NCBI GenBank assembly: GCA_011391125.1
Contig: JAABRE010000008.1
Span: 1 to 64,000 of the forward strand
Source: Synechococcales cyanobacterium S06
GTDB lineage: Bacteria > Cyanobacteriota > Cyanobacteriia > Cyanobacteriales > JAABRE01
DNA: 64,000 bases
Direction of reading: 5' to 3'
Position numbers and translations under genes: made by a program. Below the pieces are notes generated by a model that saw only the letters and a program-made list of their open reading frames with translations, did not search any database and was not told the origin of the DNA. Of the stretch, positions 41,609-51,060 are shown one piece after another (the stretch's first letter is position 1; each line of letters starts with the position of its first letter).

Positions 41609-42445
41609 TTAATGCCAAATTCTGGGTTTAATTATGTTACGTTGACAATGAAAATAACGCAATAATTCCCATGTTTTTATGAACCAGTTTTTAACTTCCA
41701 TGGTGGAAAAACCACGATAACGACAAACTAAACCATCTGTTAAAGTTTGAGTAACTCCAAAGTCTGCTAAATCACAATTTAAGCCATTTTTTCCTAATTC
41801 CCTTACTTGGTCAATAAGATTTTTCGTAACCGGTTTACCCAGATAAATTAGGCTGCCAACTAAGGGTTTTCCCGCTAAACTATTAGGACTATTAATAATA
41901 GTTTCATTCCCCTGTTGAGTTTGTCTATCTACCCAGATTAGTTCACCGTTTTGAGATATTTCTGTGTGCGATCGCCAGTGGCCCATGATAAATTGTTCAT
42001 TGCTGGCAGTCCGGCCAAAACGATTTATTTCCCAAGCTAAAAAACCAGCCTTTTCTGATAAATTGACTTGTAAATTTTGCTGATAAAAAGCTCCTTTAAA
42101 AATGATATTTTCCAAAGGTAAATATTCCAAAAAAGTATCTTCTTCTAAAGTTATCTTAGTCTTATATTCCGCTAATTTTTGGTCACTTTTATATACTTTA
42201 GTGGCTGTGGGAGTAGTAATTAAAACCTGAGAATTTGCTTGTAAATGGATATTTTGAGTGAGAATATCTCCACCGACAATTCCGCCAGCAGTATGTATAA
42301 TCACACTATGACAAATGTCTGTACCTTCGGGATAAAAGGGTCTTTGAAGTTTTAAAGGTGCTTGACAAAACGACTCTTTTATGTTAGTAATGTTGTTATT
42401 ATAAGAGTAAACCAAGTTAAGTTTTCCCTGCCATCTTGAAGTCAT
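41609..42445 (-). CDS. ureD: Urease accessory protein UreD
   Basis: 278 residues. LKLQRPFYPEGTDICHSVII, TAGGIVGGDILTQNIHL and TPTATKVYKSD are family signatures. UreD is the scaffold that delivers nickel to urease with UreF and UreG. No other urease gene is in the window, so the locus is dispersed. Confidence 0.94.
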   Translation of the reverse strand: MTSRWQGKLNLVYSYNNNITNIKESFCQAPLKLQRPFYPEGTDICHSVIIHTAGGIVGGDILTQNIHLQANSQVLITTPTATKVYKSDQKLAEYKTKITLEEDTFLEYLPLENIIFKGAFYQQNLQVNLSEKAGFLAWEINRFGRTASNEQFIMGHWRSHTEISQNGELIWVDRQTQQGNETIINSPNSLAGKPLVGSLIYLGKPVTKNLIDQVRELGKNGLNCDLADFGVTQTLTDGLVCRYRGFSTMEVKNWFIKTWELLRYFHCQRNIIKPRIWH

Positions 42446-42618
42446 AATTTTGGGATTTAATGAAAATTAAATTAAAACAAATAAAATATTCCTAAAAATA
42501 TTAAGATCAACTATGGTAGCAAATTCTCCGAGTAACCAGGGGAAAAACCGAGTTTGACTTAGGCTTTCGACTTTCCAAAAACTTCAAAAAAATATTGGTA
42601 AAACTGCAAAAAAAAACC

Positions 42619-42647
42619 TTGACATTTTTTAAGACTCATGATAAATT
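42619..42647 (+). promoter_or_regulatory. Sigma-70 type promoter of tRNA-Gly
   Basis: TTGACA at 42619-42624 and TAAATT at 42642-42647 are separated by 17 bases. The tRNA begins 19 bases after the -10 box, so the transcript would have a short 5' leader. Confidence 0.7.
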
Positions 42648-42665
42648 AAAAAATGTCTGAAATTT

Positions 42666-42736
42666 GCGGGTGTAGTTTAGTGGTAAAACCTTAGCCTTCC
42701 AAGCTAATGATGGGGGTTCGATTCCCCCCACCCGCT
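42666..42736 (+). tRNA. tRNA-Gly (anticodon UCC)
   Basis: 71 bases. The acceptor stem GCGGGTG pairs with CACCCGC. The anticodon arm TTAGC-CTTCCAA-GCTAA gives anticodon TCC. The T arm GGGGG-TTCGATT-CCCCC is standard. CCA is not encoded; discriminator base is T. Confidence 0.97.
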
Positions 42737-42824
42737 TTAATCAACATTTTTTGAGTAAGAAAAAGGCAATAATCATTGCCCTCTTAAGATTTGATGTGTT
42801 TTATTTTCCACTAATACGAATTTG

Positions 42825-43364
42825 TTAGTGAGGAATACTGAGTACGACCCAAAGATCAATTAAGCATAAAAATAGAGTAAAAATCAGTAAAATAAAATAC
42901 ATCCAAGGTTGAGAAAGTGGTTTAATATCAGCAGTATCAAGGGTCGTTTTTTCCTGAATTATTGTTACCATTTTGTTAAAACCTGCTACTCTCATGGGTA
43001 ATAAATAAGCGCGCTCTTTTGCTTCCGTAATAAAGTAATAAACGAGGCCTCCTTGGCCAGTGGTTCGCATTTTTAACTCGCTTATTTCTGACCAATTGAG
43101 AGACCAATTTTTGCGTAAAAAAATGCGAATTACAGGGGGATAAGTGACTTGTATTTTATCAGTATCAAGTCTAACTTCTTCACTTAAAACAGCTAAAAGT
43201 GCCATTGCACCTAAACAAATTCCCACCCATAATAACAGAGGAGAAACCGGAGCAGAAGTAGCTTCAGACAAGAAAGGTAAAGGGAGAGTTAAGGAAATAT
43301 ACAGAAAGAAAAGAGTAATTCTAATTAAGGGTGAAATACGAAAAATTGCGATAATTTCAGACAT
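42825..43364 (-). CDS. Conserved membrane protein, unknown function
   Basis: 179 residues. Two N-terminal helices (ITLFFLYISLTLPLPFL and LLLWVGICLGAMALLAVL), a soluble middle part resembling a PH-like fold (DKIQVTYPPVIRIFLRKNWS) and a C-terminal helix (MYFILLIFTLFLCLIDLWVV). Similar small proteins are found in cyanobacteria. It is 34 bases downstream of the ferredoxin gene on the same strand. Confidence 0.65.
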   Translation of the reverse strand: MSEIIAIFRISPLIRITLFFLYISLTLPLPFLSEATSAPVSPLLLWVGICLGAMALLAVLSEEVRLDTDKIQVTYPPVIRIFLRKNWSLNWSEISELKMRTTGQGGLVYYFITEAKERAYLLPMRVAGFNKMVTIIQEKTTLDTADIKPLSQPWMYFILLIFTLFLCLIDLWVVLSIPH

Positions 43365-43398
43365 TATTTTAAAAGAAAAAACTTCTTATTTTACTCAA

Positions 43399-43728
43399 TT
43401 AATTTTCAATTAAATTGTCACCTTGACCCCAAAAACCGTCATATTTCTTAACCAGAATATCGCCAAAAACTTGAGTTTGACAAGCTAAACGACGATTTTG
43501 GGTAAGAGAATGAGGAGGAAGGGAAAGTCGCACTTTTTCTTTCCAATTAGGTTGAGAAACTTCGCCGATAATTTCTACAGCACAAGTGCCACAACTACCA
43601 ATTCCCATACAATTGATAAAGTTAGCTTTACCATTGTATAATTCAATATTATTAGCTAAGAGAACTCTACGCAAATTTGCGCCCGATTCACAAGTAATAG
43701 TTTGATTTTTAACTGTTATTGTTGGCAT
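43399..43728 (-). CDS. 2Fe-2S ferredoxin
   Basis: 109 residues. Four cysteines bind the cluster: FINCMGIGSCGTCAVEI gives C-x5-C-x2-C, and RRLACQTQV the fourth. The one-residue-longer first loop separates it from photosynthetic PetF and fits the adrenodoxin-like/Fdx class seen in cyanobacteria. The partner is unknown. It is divergent from cimA by 51 bases. Confidence 0.88.
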   Translation of the reverse strand: MPTITVKNQTITCESGANLRRVLLANNIELYNGKANFINCMGIGSCGTCAVEIIGEVSQPNWKEKVRLSLPPHSLTQNRRLACQTQVFGDILVKKYDGFWGQGDNLIEN

Positions 43729-43779
43729 TTTTTAGCTTTCCTAGTTTAATTTTAAAGTAACAATTATTAACATTTTGCC

Positions 43780-45387
43780 ATGAATAATTCACAAAAAGTT
43801 TGGATTTATGATACGACTTTGAGAGATGGTTCGCAAAGGGAAGGAATTTCTTTATCTTTAGAAGATAAGCTGAAAATTGCCCGAAAATTGGATGAAATGG
43901 GGATTCCTTTTATTGAAGGAGGTTGGCCAGGAGCAAATCCTAAAGATGTGCAGTTTTTCTGGCAACTGCAAGAACAATCCCTCAAACAAGCTGAGGTTGT
44001 GGCTTTTTGTTCCACGAGAAGACCAGGAAAACTTGCTTCGGAAGACCCGCTTTTAAAAGCGATTTTAGCCGCAGGAACTAAGTGGGTGACCATTTTTGGT
44101 AAAACTTGGGATTTGCACGTCACAGAGAGCTTAAAAACCACCTTAGAAGAGAATTTAGAGATGATTAGGGATAGCATAGAATACCTAATTAGTCAAGGAC
44201 GGCGGGTAATCTACGATGCTGAACACTGGTTCGATGGCTATAAAGCTAATCCTGAATATGCTTTAAAAACCCTGAAAACGGCTCTGGAAGCGGGTGCAGA
44301 GTGGTTGGTATTTTGTGATACCAATGGTGGAACTTTACCCCATGAAATCACCGAGATTATCGCTGAAGTGGTCAAGGAATTGCCCCAACCTTGGCCTCAA
44401 TTAGGTATTCATACCCATAACGATGGGGGAACAGCGGTTGCGAATGCGATCGCCTCCGTGTTGCAGGGAGTTACCATGATCCAAGGGACATTTAACGGTT
44501 ACGGAGAGAGATGTGGTAATGCGAATTTGTGCACATTAATTCCCAATTTACAGTTAAAAATGGGTTATAAATGTTTAGGAAAAAATGAGTTAGAAAAGTT
44601 AACTTCCACCAGTCGTTTTATCAGTGAAATTGTTAATTTAGCTCCCGATGATCACGCTCCTTTTATCGGCAAATCAGCCTTTGCTCATAAAGGTGGAATT
44701 CATGTTTCTGCGGTACAAAAAAACCCTTTAACCTATGAACATATTCAACCAGAATTAATCGGAAATGAGCGAAGAATTGTGATTTCAGATCAGTCTGGAT
44801 TGAGCAATGTTTTATCGAAAGCTAATACTTTTGGTATCGATTTAAACAAAGATGATCCCCAATGTCGAGATATTTTAGACCATTTAAAAGTATTAGAAAA
44901 TGAGGGTTATCAATTTGAAGCTGCTGAAGCAAGTTTTGAGTTATTAATGCGGGAGGCTTTAGGAAAACGTCAAGCAATGTTTGAGTTAAAAGGTTTTCAA
45001 GTTCATTGCGATTTATTAGGGGAACTTGATAACAATTATATTAATGCTTTAGCAACTATTAAAGTTAAAGTAAAAGGGGAAGAAATGCTAGAAGTCGCAG
45101 AAGGAAATGGTCCAGTTTCTGCCTTGGATGCCGCATTAAGAAAAGCATTAGTTAAATTTTATCCCGAAATTGCTAACTTCCATTTAACCGATTATAAAGT
45201 AAGAATTTTAGACGGAGGAGCAGGAACTTCGGCCAAAACTCGGGTGTTAATTGAGTCTAGTAACGGTCAACAAAGATGGACAACATTAGGAGTTTCTACT
45301 AATATTATTCAAGCTTCTTATCAAGCAATTGTCGAGGCGATCGAATACGGTTTATTACTTAAAGAAACCTCCTTGACTACAGTTTAA
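43780..45387 (+). CDS. cimA: Citramalate synthase
   Basis: 535 residues of the HMG-CoA lyase-like/LeuA family. YDTTLRDGSQREGISLSL, FIEGGWPGANPKD and GIHTHNDGGTAVANAIASV are the catalytic and metal sites; the C-terminal part (GGAGTSAKTRVLIESSNG) is the regulatory domain. It condenses pyruvate and acetyl-CoA for threonine-independent isoleucine synthesis. The start MNNSQKVWIYDTTL fits. Confidence 0.93.
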   Translation: MNNSQKVWIYDTTLRDGSQREGISLSLEDKLKIARKLDEMGIPFIEGGWPGANPKDVQFFWQLQEQSLKQAEVVAFCSTRRPGKLASEDPLLKAILAAGTKWVTIFGKTWDLHVTESLKTTLEENLEMIRDSIEYLISQGRRVIYDAEHWFDGYKANPEYALKTLKTALEAGAEWLVFCDTNGGTLPHEITEIIAEVVKELPQPWPQLGIHTHNDGGTAVANAIASVLQGVTMIQGTFNGYGERCGNANLCTLIPNLQLKMGYKCLGKNELEKLTSTSRFISEIVNLAPDDHAPFIGKSAFAHKGGIHVSAVQKNPLTYEHIQPELIGNERRIVISDQSGLSNVLSKANTFGIDLNKDDPQCRDILDHLKVLENEGYQFEAAEASFELLMREALGKRQAMFELKGFQVHCDLLGELDNNYINALATIKVKVKGEEMLEVAEGNGPVSALDAALRKALVKFYPEIANFHLTDYKVRILDGGAGTSAKTRVLIESSNGQQRWTTLGVSTNIIQASYQAIVEAIEYGLLLKETSLTTV

Positions 45388-45399
45388 AAGTTGTTGGAC

Positions 45400-45427
45400 G
45401 TAGGGGTGAACGGCCGTTCACCCCTAC
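45400..45427. repeat. Palindromic repeat (family B), intergenic
   Basis: A perfect 28-bp palindrome whose half is GTAGGGGTGAACGG. It is followed by GCGCTAAAGCGC, as in the MITE core. It lies between cimA and the Uma2 gene. Confidence 0.92.
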
Positions 45428-45481
45428 AGAAGATAGCGCTAAAGCGCAACTACAAACCTAATCTAAAAAGGATTAAAAATT

Positions 45482-46039
45482 ATGACAAATATAACACTTA
45501 AATTTACCACCAGAGATTTAGAATTATTACCTGATAGTAATAACAAATATGAAATTATTGACGGAGAATTATACATGACTAGAGCACCCCATTGGAAACA
45601 TCAAGGAGTTATTGGCAAAATTTGTACAGTTTTAAATAGTTGGTCAGAAAGAACAGGATTAGGAGTTACGATTATTAATCCGGGGATTATTTTCGGTGAA
45701 AATGACAATGTAATTCCAGATTTAGTCTGGATAAGTAAGGAAAGATTGGCAATTTCTGTAGATAATTCAGGCCATTTAACTAACGCACCTGAATTAATAG
45801 TCGAGGTATTATCGGAGTCGAAAAAAGATATTGAAAGAGACAAAGATACCAAGTTAAAATTATATTCTAATCGAGGAGTCCAAGAATATTGGATTGTCGA
45901 TTGGAGGTTACAAGAAATGGAAATTTATCGTCGAGATGAAGGTAAATTAGTATTAATAGAAACTCGATTAATTAATGATAAAATAACCAGTCGATTATTA
46001 CCAGAATTTACCTGTATTGTCAAGGATATTTTTACTTAA
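45482..46039 (+). CDS. Uma2 family (DUF820) putative endonuclease
   Basis: 185 residues, canonical. YEIIDGELYMTRAPHWKHQG, then VIPDLVWIS, then LIVEVLSESKKDIERDKDTK and GVQEYWIVDW place PD, E-V and K. Active-site residues are intact. The start follows AAAGGATTAAAAATT. Confidence 0.92.
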   Translation: MTNITLKFTTRDLELLPDSNNKYEIIDGELYMTRAPHWKHQGVIGKICTVLNSWSERTGLGVTIINPGIIFGENDNVIPDLVWISKERLAISVDNSGHLTNAPELIVEVLSESKKDIERDKDTKLKLYSNRGVQEYWIVDWRLQEMEIYRRDEGKLVLIETRLINDKITSRLLPEFTCIVKDIFT

Positions 46040-46040
46040 A

Positions 46041-46078
46041 AAAGTTGTTGCGCTTTAGGGCTAAAACGCAACAACTTT
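46041..46078. terminator. Bidirectional hairpin, Uma2 / aldehyde dehydrogenase
   Basis: AAAGTTGTTGCG and CGCAACAACTTT pair as a 12-base stem around TTTAGGGCTAAAA-type loop. It fills the gap between two convergent genes, with A/T-runs on each side. Confidence 0.75.
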
Positions 46079-47464
46079 CTATTTAAAACCTAACATTTTT
46101 TTCATACTTTCAAGGTTTTTTTGATAGGGAGGATAACGCCAATTTAAGTCGAAACGAAAACCTTTTTTCAAAACACTTTTATAGTGAGAAAATGTGTCAA
46201 AACTTGCTTTTCCGTGGTAAGTTCCGATTCCACTGTCGCCGACACCACCAAATGGCAAGTCAGTTACGCCAACCTGCATAATTGTGTCATTTAAACAAAC
46301 ACCTCCTGATGAAGTATTTTCTAGTACAAAATCCTGTTTAGTTTTGTCCTTAGAAAACAGATATAATGCTAAAGGTTTGGGTTTATTATTAATAATGGCG
46401 ATCGCCTCATTCAAATTTTGATATTCTAATACCGGTAAAATTGGCCCAAATATTTCGTCTTTCATAATAGACGAATCTAAACCAATTTTATCAATAATTG
46501 TGGGGGCAATATAACGAGTTTCATCGTCAGTTTGTCCACCAATAATTATCTCCCCTTCTGTTAAGAAACTGGTTAATCTATTAAACTGTTTTAGGTTAAT
46601 AATTCTTGCAAAATCTGAACTTTCGGCTGGATTTTCACCGTAATAATCGCGAATACATTGCTTCATTTCTATTAGTAATTCGGATTTTACTGCACTATTT
46701 ACTAACAAATAATCTGGAGCAATGCAGGTTTGACCAGCATTAATAAACTTACCCCAAGTAATGCGTTTTGCAGTCTCCTTAATATTAATATCAGTATCGA
46801 CAAGACAGGGACTTTTCCCCCCTAATTCTAAGGTAACAGGAGTTAAATTTTTGGCGGCTTCTTGCATAACAATTTTGCCAATTTGTGTCCCCCCTGTAAA
46901 GAAAATGTGATGGAATTTCTGCCCTAATAATTCCTGACTAATTTCTATTCCTCCTTCCACCACTGCAATAAAATTAGGATCAAATGTTTCCCCAATAATT
47001 TTTGTTACTAATTGGGAGGTATTTGGTGCTATTTCTGAAGGTTTAATAATGGCACAATTACCGGCCGAAATTGCGCCAATTAAAGGAGAAATTACGAGGG
47101 AAAAAGGATAATTCCAAGGTCCAATAATTAACACAATTCCTAATGGTTCGGGATAAATCATTGCGGAAGCTGGCAATTGATTTAAGTCGGTTTTTACTTT
47201 CTTTGGTTTAGTCCATTTTTTTAAGTGTTTAATAGTATAATCAATGTCATTGGTAACAGATAATTCAAAAAAAGTTTCAAATTCTGGTTTATGTAAATCT
47301 TGTTTTAATGCTAAGGTAATTTCTGAGTAATTTTTGATAATATTTGTTTTTAATTTTGCCAATTGTTCTAAACGAAAATTAACATCTTTGGTTTGACCTG
47401 TAGCAAAAAATTCTCTCTGTTTTTTGAGAAGTTCCTTAACTGAAATTGTGGTTAACATTAACAA
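46079..47464 (-). CDS. Aldehyde dehydrogenase
   Basis: 461 residues. LIIGPWNYPFSLVISPLIGA, HIFFTGGTQIGK, LELGGKSPCLVD (Glu) and FINAGQTCIAPDY (catalytic Cys) mark the ALDH fold. The short length and the sequence class resemble fatty or aromatic aldehyde dehydrogenases of the ALDH3 group. The C-terminal helix may associate with membranes. It stands alone. Confidence 0.9.
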   Translation of the reverse strand: MLMLTTISVKELLKKQREFFATGQTKDVNFRLEQLAKLKTNIIKNYSEITLALKQDLHKPEFETFFELSVTNDIDYTIKHLKKWTKPKKVKTDLNQLPASAMIYPEPLGIVLIIGPWNYPFSLVISPLIGAISAGNCAIIKPSEIAPNTSQLVTKIIGETFDPNFIAVVEGGIEISQELLGQKFHHIFFTGGTQIGKIVMQEAAKNLTPVTLELGGKSPCLVDTDINIKETAKRITWGKFINAGQTCIAPDYLLVNSAVKSELLIEMKQCIRDYYGENPAESSDFARIINLKQFNRLTSFLTEGEIIIGGQTDDETRYIAPTIIDKIGLDSSIMKDEIFGPILPVLEYQNLNEAIAIINNKPKPLALYLFSKDKTKQDFVLENTSSGGVCLNDTIMQVGVTDLPFGGVGDSGIGTYHGKASFDTFSHYKSVLKKGFRFDLNWRYPPYQKNLESMKKMLGFK

Positions 47465-47778
47465 AAATCCTCATAATTTTGATAAACGGTAAAGGGCCAT
47501 TATAAATAACTTTAAACCAATAATTAAATTATCAAAAAATGGTGGGTAACGCCACTAATTTGATTATTTAGATTAAAGATAAAATGAATTTTCGCCACCA
47601 AACTTATCCTACAGAATTTAATGATAACTTTTTTAATTAGAAATAGTGAATTAATGAAGTTTTTAATCTTCAAAAACTATTTTTGTGTAAATTTTTGCTA
47701 AACTCTATACAAAAGTTACCCTCCTTGGTATATTTATTTAAGTTAGTAACGATAATTAAGTAGAGGGAAACTGGTAAG
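47465..47778 (+). promoter_or_regulatory. Intergenic region with GH57 promoter
   Basis: No gene seen in this 314-base gap. A promoter-like pair TTGTGT (47683-47688) and TATACA (47706-47711) with 17 bases between lies 68 bases before the GH57 ATG. The short mirror ATGGTGGGTAACGCCACT-like sequence near 47539 may be regulatory, but this is uncertain. Confidence 0.45.
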
Positions 47779-50280
47779 ATGACACACTTTGATGAAAACC
47801 ACGCCGCTCCTTTGAACACTCTCACTGGTGTCTATGTCACGGTACATGGTCATTTTTATCAACCACCGCGAGAAAACCCCTATCTTAATGTTATCGAAAG
47901 ACAACCCAGTGCAAGTCCTTTCCATGACTGGAATGAAAGAATTTGTCATGAATGCTATCGTCCTAATGCCTTTGCTAGAATCTTCAATGAGTATCAACAA
48001 ATAGTTGGCATTGTTAACAATTATGAATATTTAAGTTTCAATATTGGTCCAACTCTTATGTCTTGGTTAGAAAGCCATGACCATGAAGTTTATCAACGCA
48101 TCATTGAAGGTGACCAAAAAAGTGCCGAACGTCTTAACGGTCACGGCAATGCCATCGCCCAAGTGTATAATCACATTATCCTCCCCCTCGCCAACGAAAA
48201 AGATAAATATACTCAAATTCGGTGGGGAAAACACGACTTTTACCAGCGTTTTGGCCGTTACCCCGAAGGAATGTGGTTGGCTGAAACAGCGGTGGATAAC
48301 GCAACCATAGAAGCATTGATAAACGAAGGGATTAAATTTCTGGTTTTATCGCCCTTTCAAGCAGCTAGATGTCGCTATCAACCTAGTTGGGAAAATCACG
48401 ATCCCGAATGGTACGAGGTGGAAGGTGGGCACATTGACTCAACTCGACCCTATCGCTGTTATATAAATCAAGAAAGAACGAAATTTATTGATATATTTTT
48501 CTATGATGGTACAATTTCCAGCGACATGGGATTTAATGATATTCTCATTAATGCGCAACTGTTTGCCAATCGTCTTGCTGAATCAGTCAGAGAAGATGGC
48601 CGAGCAGCACAATTGATAAACGTGGCAACTGATGGCGAAACTTTCGGTCATCATAAAAGGGGCACCGAAAAATGTATTGCCTATAGCGTCAGCAAAGAAA
48701 TGGCGCACAGGGGTTGGACTATCACCAATTATGCCCATTATTTAAGCTTAGAAACGCCGACTTGGGAAGTGGAATTGCTACCAGTTTCGTCGTGGAGTTG
48801 TTCCCATGGGGTTGAACGTTGGCAAGCTGATTGTGGTTGTGGTGGCAGTCCACACGACCAGCAAAAATGGCGCAAACCATTACGGGAGGGCTTAAACTGG
48901 TTAAGGGATCAATTAGCGGAGATTTACGAAGACACCGGAATTAAATTTTTTATTGATCCTTGGTTCGCAAGAGACGAATATATAGAAGTAATTTTAGATC
49001 GCAGTCCGACTAAAATCGAGCAGTTTTTCTCCCGTCACCAGACTCGTCAACTTTCTCCCGCCGAGCAGATTGACGCTTTACGACTACTTGAAATGCAGCG
49101 TCATGGTTTATTGATGTTTACTAGCTGTGGTTGGTTTTTTGAGGAGATTTCTCGTCCTGAAGGCACGCAGATTTTGAGGTATGCAGCAAGGGCGATGGAA
49201 TTAGCTGGGGAGGTTTCAGGGGTACAATTAGAAGGGGAATTTTTAAAATATTTAGAAAAAGCTCCGAGTAATGTGCTAGAAATGTATCAAAATGGGAATG
49301 ATGTGTATGAGAAATTAGTAACCACAGCGGAAATTGACCTGAAAAAAGTAGCAGCACATTACGCCATAAGTTCCCTCTTTTCTAATTATTTAGAAACGGA
49401 AAAACTGTATTGCTATGATGCGCAACAATTAGATTATGAGCAACAGCAATTAGGTAGTTTAACCTTAGCAGTTGGCCAAATACGTTTAACCTCAGAAATA
49501 ACTTGGGAAAGTGGTCATTTCATTTTTGCGGTGCTACATTTAGGAGGCTGGGATTTCCATTGCACTATTGAATCATTTAATAGCAGAAGTGATTATGCCA
49601 AGTTAAAAAATACTCTGTTTAAGACCTTAAATAAAGGTAATTTGGTTGACATTATTTTAGTAATGAGTGAACTCTTCAGGGAAGAAACTTTCGGATTGCA
49701 AGATTTATTTGTAGAAGAAAGGGAGAAGATCATGCAACAAATAACAGAGAAAACGAAGCAAAGTTTGGACCAACTTTATACCCAAATTTATCGAGATAAT
49801 TATAGTATATTAGTGGCATTTCATCGGGATAATTTACCCGTACCACAGGAGTTACAAGTTGCGGCCGAAGTGGCTTTATCTCACCGTTGTTTAAAACTAA
49901 TTAAGGCTTTAGAAAAGGTTAGCATTAATAACGAAGAAATAACTGGTTATTTACTTGACTTAAAGGCGATCGCCAAGGAAGCAAACAACTTGAAATGTAA
50001 CTTAAAACTCCCCGAAGGTAAGAAAATCTTAGAGCAATTAATGGTTAAAGACTTAACAAAAATATTGTCAAAAGATGAGTTAAAAATTTCTATTCAAGAG
50101 ATAGAAACATTACAATTAATCATAGAAATAGGAGAAAAATTAGACCTTAATTTAAGCCGAGATAAAGTGCAAGAAATCTGTTACCATTACATAAAAAGTC
50201 ACAGAAATATAACAGATTTTGCCAACCAAAAACATCTAATAAAACTAGGAAAAATCTTCGCAATATCTGTTAATATCTAA
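47779..50280 (+). CDS. GH57-like glycoside hydrolase with DUF3536
   Basis: 833 residues. The N-terminal GH57 domain begins VHGHFYQPPRENPYLNVIER and includes RICHECYRPNAF, EGMWLAETAVD and ATDGETFGHHKRG. DUF3536 follows (from about 420) and is alpha helical. GH57 enzymes act on alpha-glucans. The family with DUF3536 is conserved in cyanobacteria, but its substrate is not known. It is monocistronic, with a plausible promoter upstream. Confidence 0.9.
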   Translation: MTHFDENHAAPLNTLTGVYVTVHGHFYQPPRENPYLNVIERQPSASPFHDWNERICHECYRPNAFARIFNEYQQIVGIVNNYEYLSFNIGPTLMSWLESHDHEVYQRIIEGDQKSAERLNGHGNAIAQVYNHIILPLANEKDKYTQIRWGKHDFYQRFGRYPEGMWLAETAVDNATIEALINEGIKFLVLSPFQAARCRYQPSWENHDPEWYEVEGGHIDSTRPYRCYINQERTKFIDIFFYDGTISSDMGFNDILINAQLFANRLAESVREDGRAAQLINVATDGETFGHHKRGTEKCIAYSVSKEMAHRGWTITNYAHYLSLETPTWEVELLPVSSWSCSHGVERWQADCGCGGSPHDQQKWRKPLREGLNWLRDQLAEIYEDTGIKFFIDPWFARDEYIEVILDRSPTKIEQFFSRHQTRQLSPAEQIDALRLLEMQRHGLLMFTSCGWFFEEISRPEGTQILRYAARAMELAGEVSGVQLEGEFLKYLEKAPSNVLEMYQNGNDVYEKLVTTAEIDLKKVAAHYAISSLFSNYLETEKLYCYDAQQLDYEQQQLGSLTLAVGQIRLTSEITWESGHFIFAVLHLGGWDFHCTIESFNSRSDYAKLKNTLFKTLNKGNLVDIILVMSELFREETFGLQDLFVEEREKIMQQITEKTKQSLDQLYTQIYRDNYSILVAFHRDNLPVPQELQVAAEVALSHRCLKLIKALEKVSINNEEITGYLLDLKAIAKEANNLKCNLKLPEGKKILEQLMVKDLTKILSKDELKISIQEIETLQLIIEIGEKLDLNLSRDKVQEICYHYIKSHRNITDFANQKHLIKLGKIFAISVNI

Positions 50281-50354
50281 AAAGAAACCTGATTCTTACC
50301 AGATATTTTGATTTTGAGCAATATTTTTAGTAAAAAAATCGGATTTCTGAAAAC

Positions 50355-50422
50355 ACTGATAACTGATAACTGATAACTGATAACTGATAACTGATAACTG
50401 ATAACTGATAACTGATAACTGA
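50355..50422. repeat. Heptamer array (GATAACT)n at the cobO start
   Basis: Nine to ten direct units of ACTGATA; the last base pair touches the GAA-ATG of cobO. Same orientation and same junction as at the DUF6737 gene (27539). Confidence 0.92.
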
Positions 50423-50423
50423 A

Positions 50424-51023
50424 ATGACACCAGAACAACATAAAGAAAAGATGCAAAAACGCAAGGAAGTACAAGAAAAACGCCTTGCGGATAAAATAGA
50501 CAACAAAGGATTAATTATTGTCAATACAGGAAACGGCAAAGGGAAAACCACCGCAGCCTTGGGAATGGTGTTAAGATCATTAGGCCATGGTTATCGGGTT
50601 GCCATTGTTCAATTTATCAAAGGAGCATGGGAACCCGCCGAAAAAGCCATTTTGTCTCAGTTTTCTAGTCAGTTAGAATTTCATGCCCTTGGGGAAGGAT
50701 TCACATGGGAAACCCAAGACAGGGAAAGGGATATTGCTAAAGCTACTGAAGCATGGTTCAAAAGCTTAGAATATATCCGTAATTCTGAATATAAATTAAT
50801 CTTATTAGATGAGATTAATGTAGCGTTAAAATTAGGGTATTTATCCATCGAAACTGTCTTGGCCGGATTAGCAGAAAAACCGGAAGATTCCCACGTTATT
50901 TTAACAGGTAGAGGTGCTCCAAAGGAGTTAATTGAAAGAGCCGATTTAGTAACGGAAATGACTTTAATTAAACATCCTTTTCGGGAACAAGGAATAAAAG
51001 CGCAAGCTGGGATTGAGTTTTAA
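50424..51023 (+). CDS. cobO: Cob(I)yrinic acid a,c-diamide adenosyltransferase
   Basis: 199 residues of the BtuR/CobO type. The P-loop is NTGNGKGKTTAALGMVLRSL, followed by VAIVQFIKGAWEPAEK, LILLDEINVALKLGYL and VILTGRGAPKELIERADLVT. It adenosylates corrinoids. The start codon is directly after a GATAACT array without a Shine-Dalgarno sequence. The C-terminal EQGIKAQAGIEF is standard. Confidence 0.93.
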   Translation: MTPEQHKEKMQKRKEVQEKRLADKIDNKGLIIVNTGNGKGKTTAALGMVLRSLGHGYRVAIVQFIKGAWEPAEKAILSQFSSQLEFHALGEGFTWETQDRERDIAKATEAWFKSLEYIRNSEYKLILLDEINVALKLGYLSIETVLAGLAEKPEDSHVILTGRGAPKELIERADLVTEMTLIKHPFREQGIKAQAGIEF

Positions 51024-51060
51024 TTGTGTGAGGAAAAGTGAACTAAAATGTGTGCGTTGT

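Noticed and set aside
50277-50551. Minus-strand frames encoding a repetitive YQLSVIS peptide
   Set aside because: The peptide is just the heptamer array translated; cobO is the real gene there.
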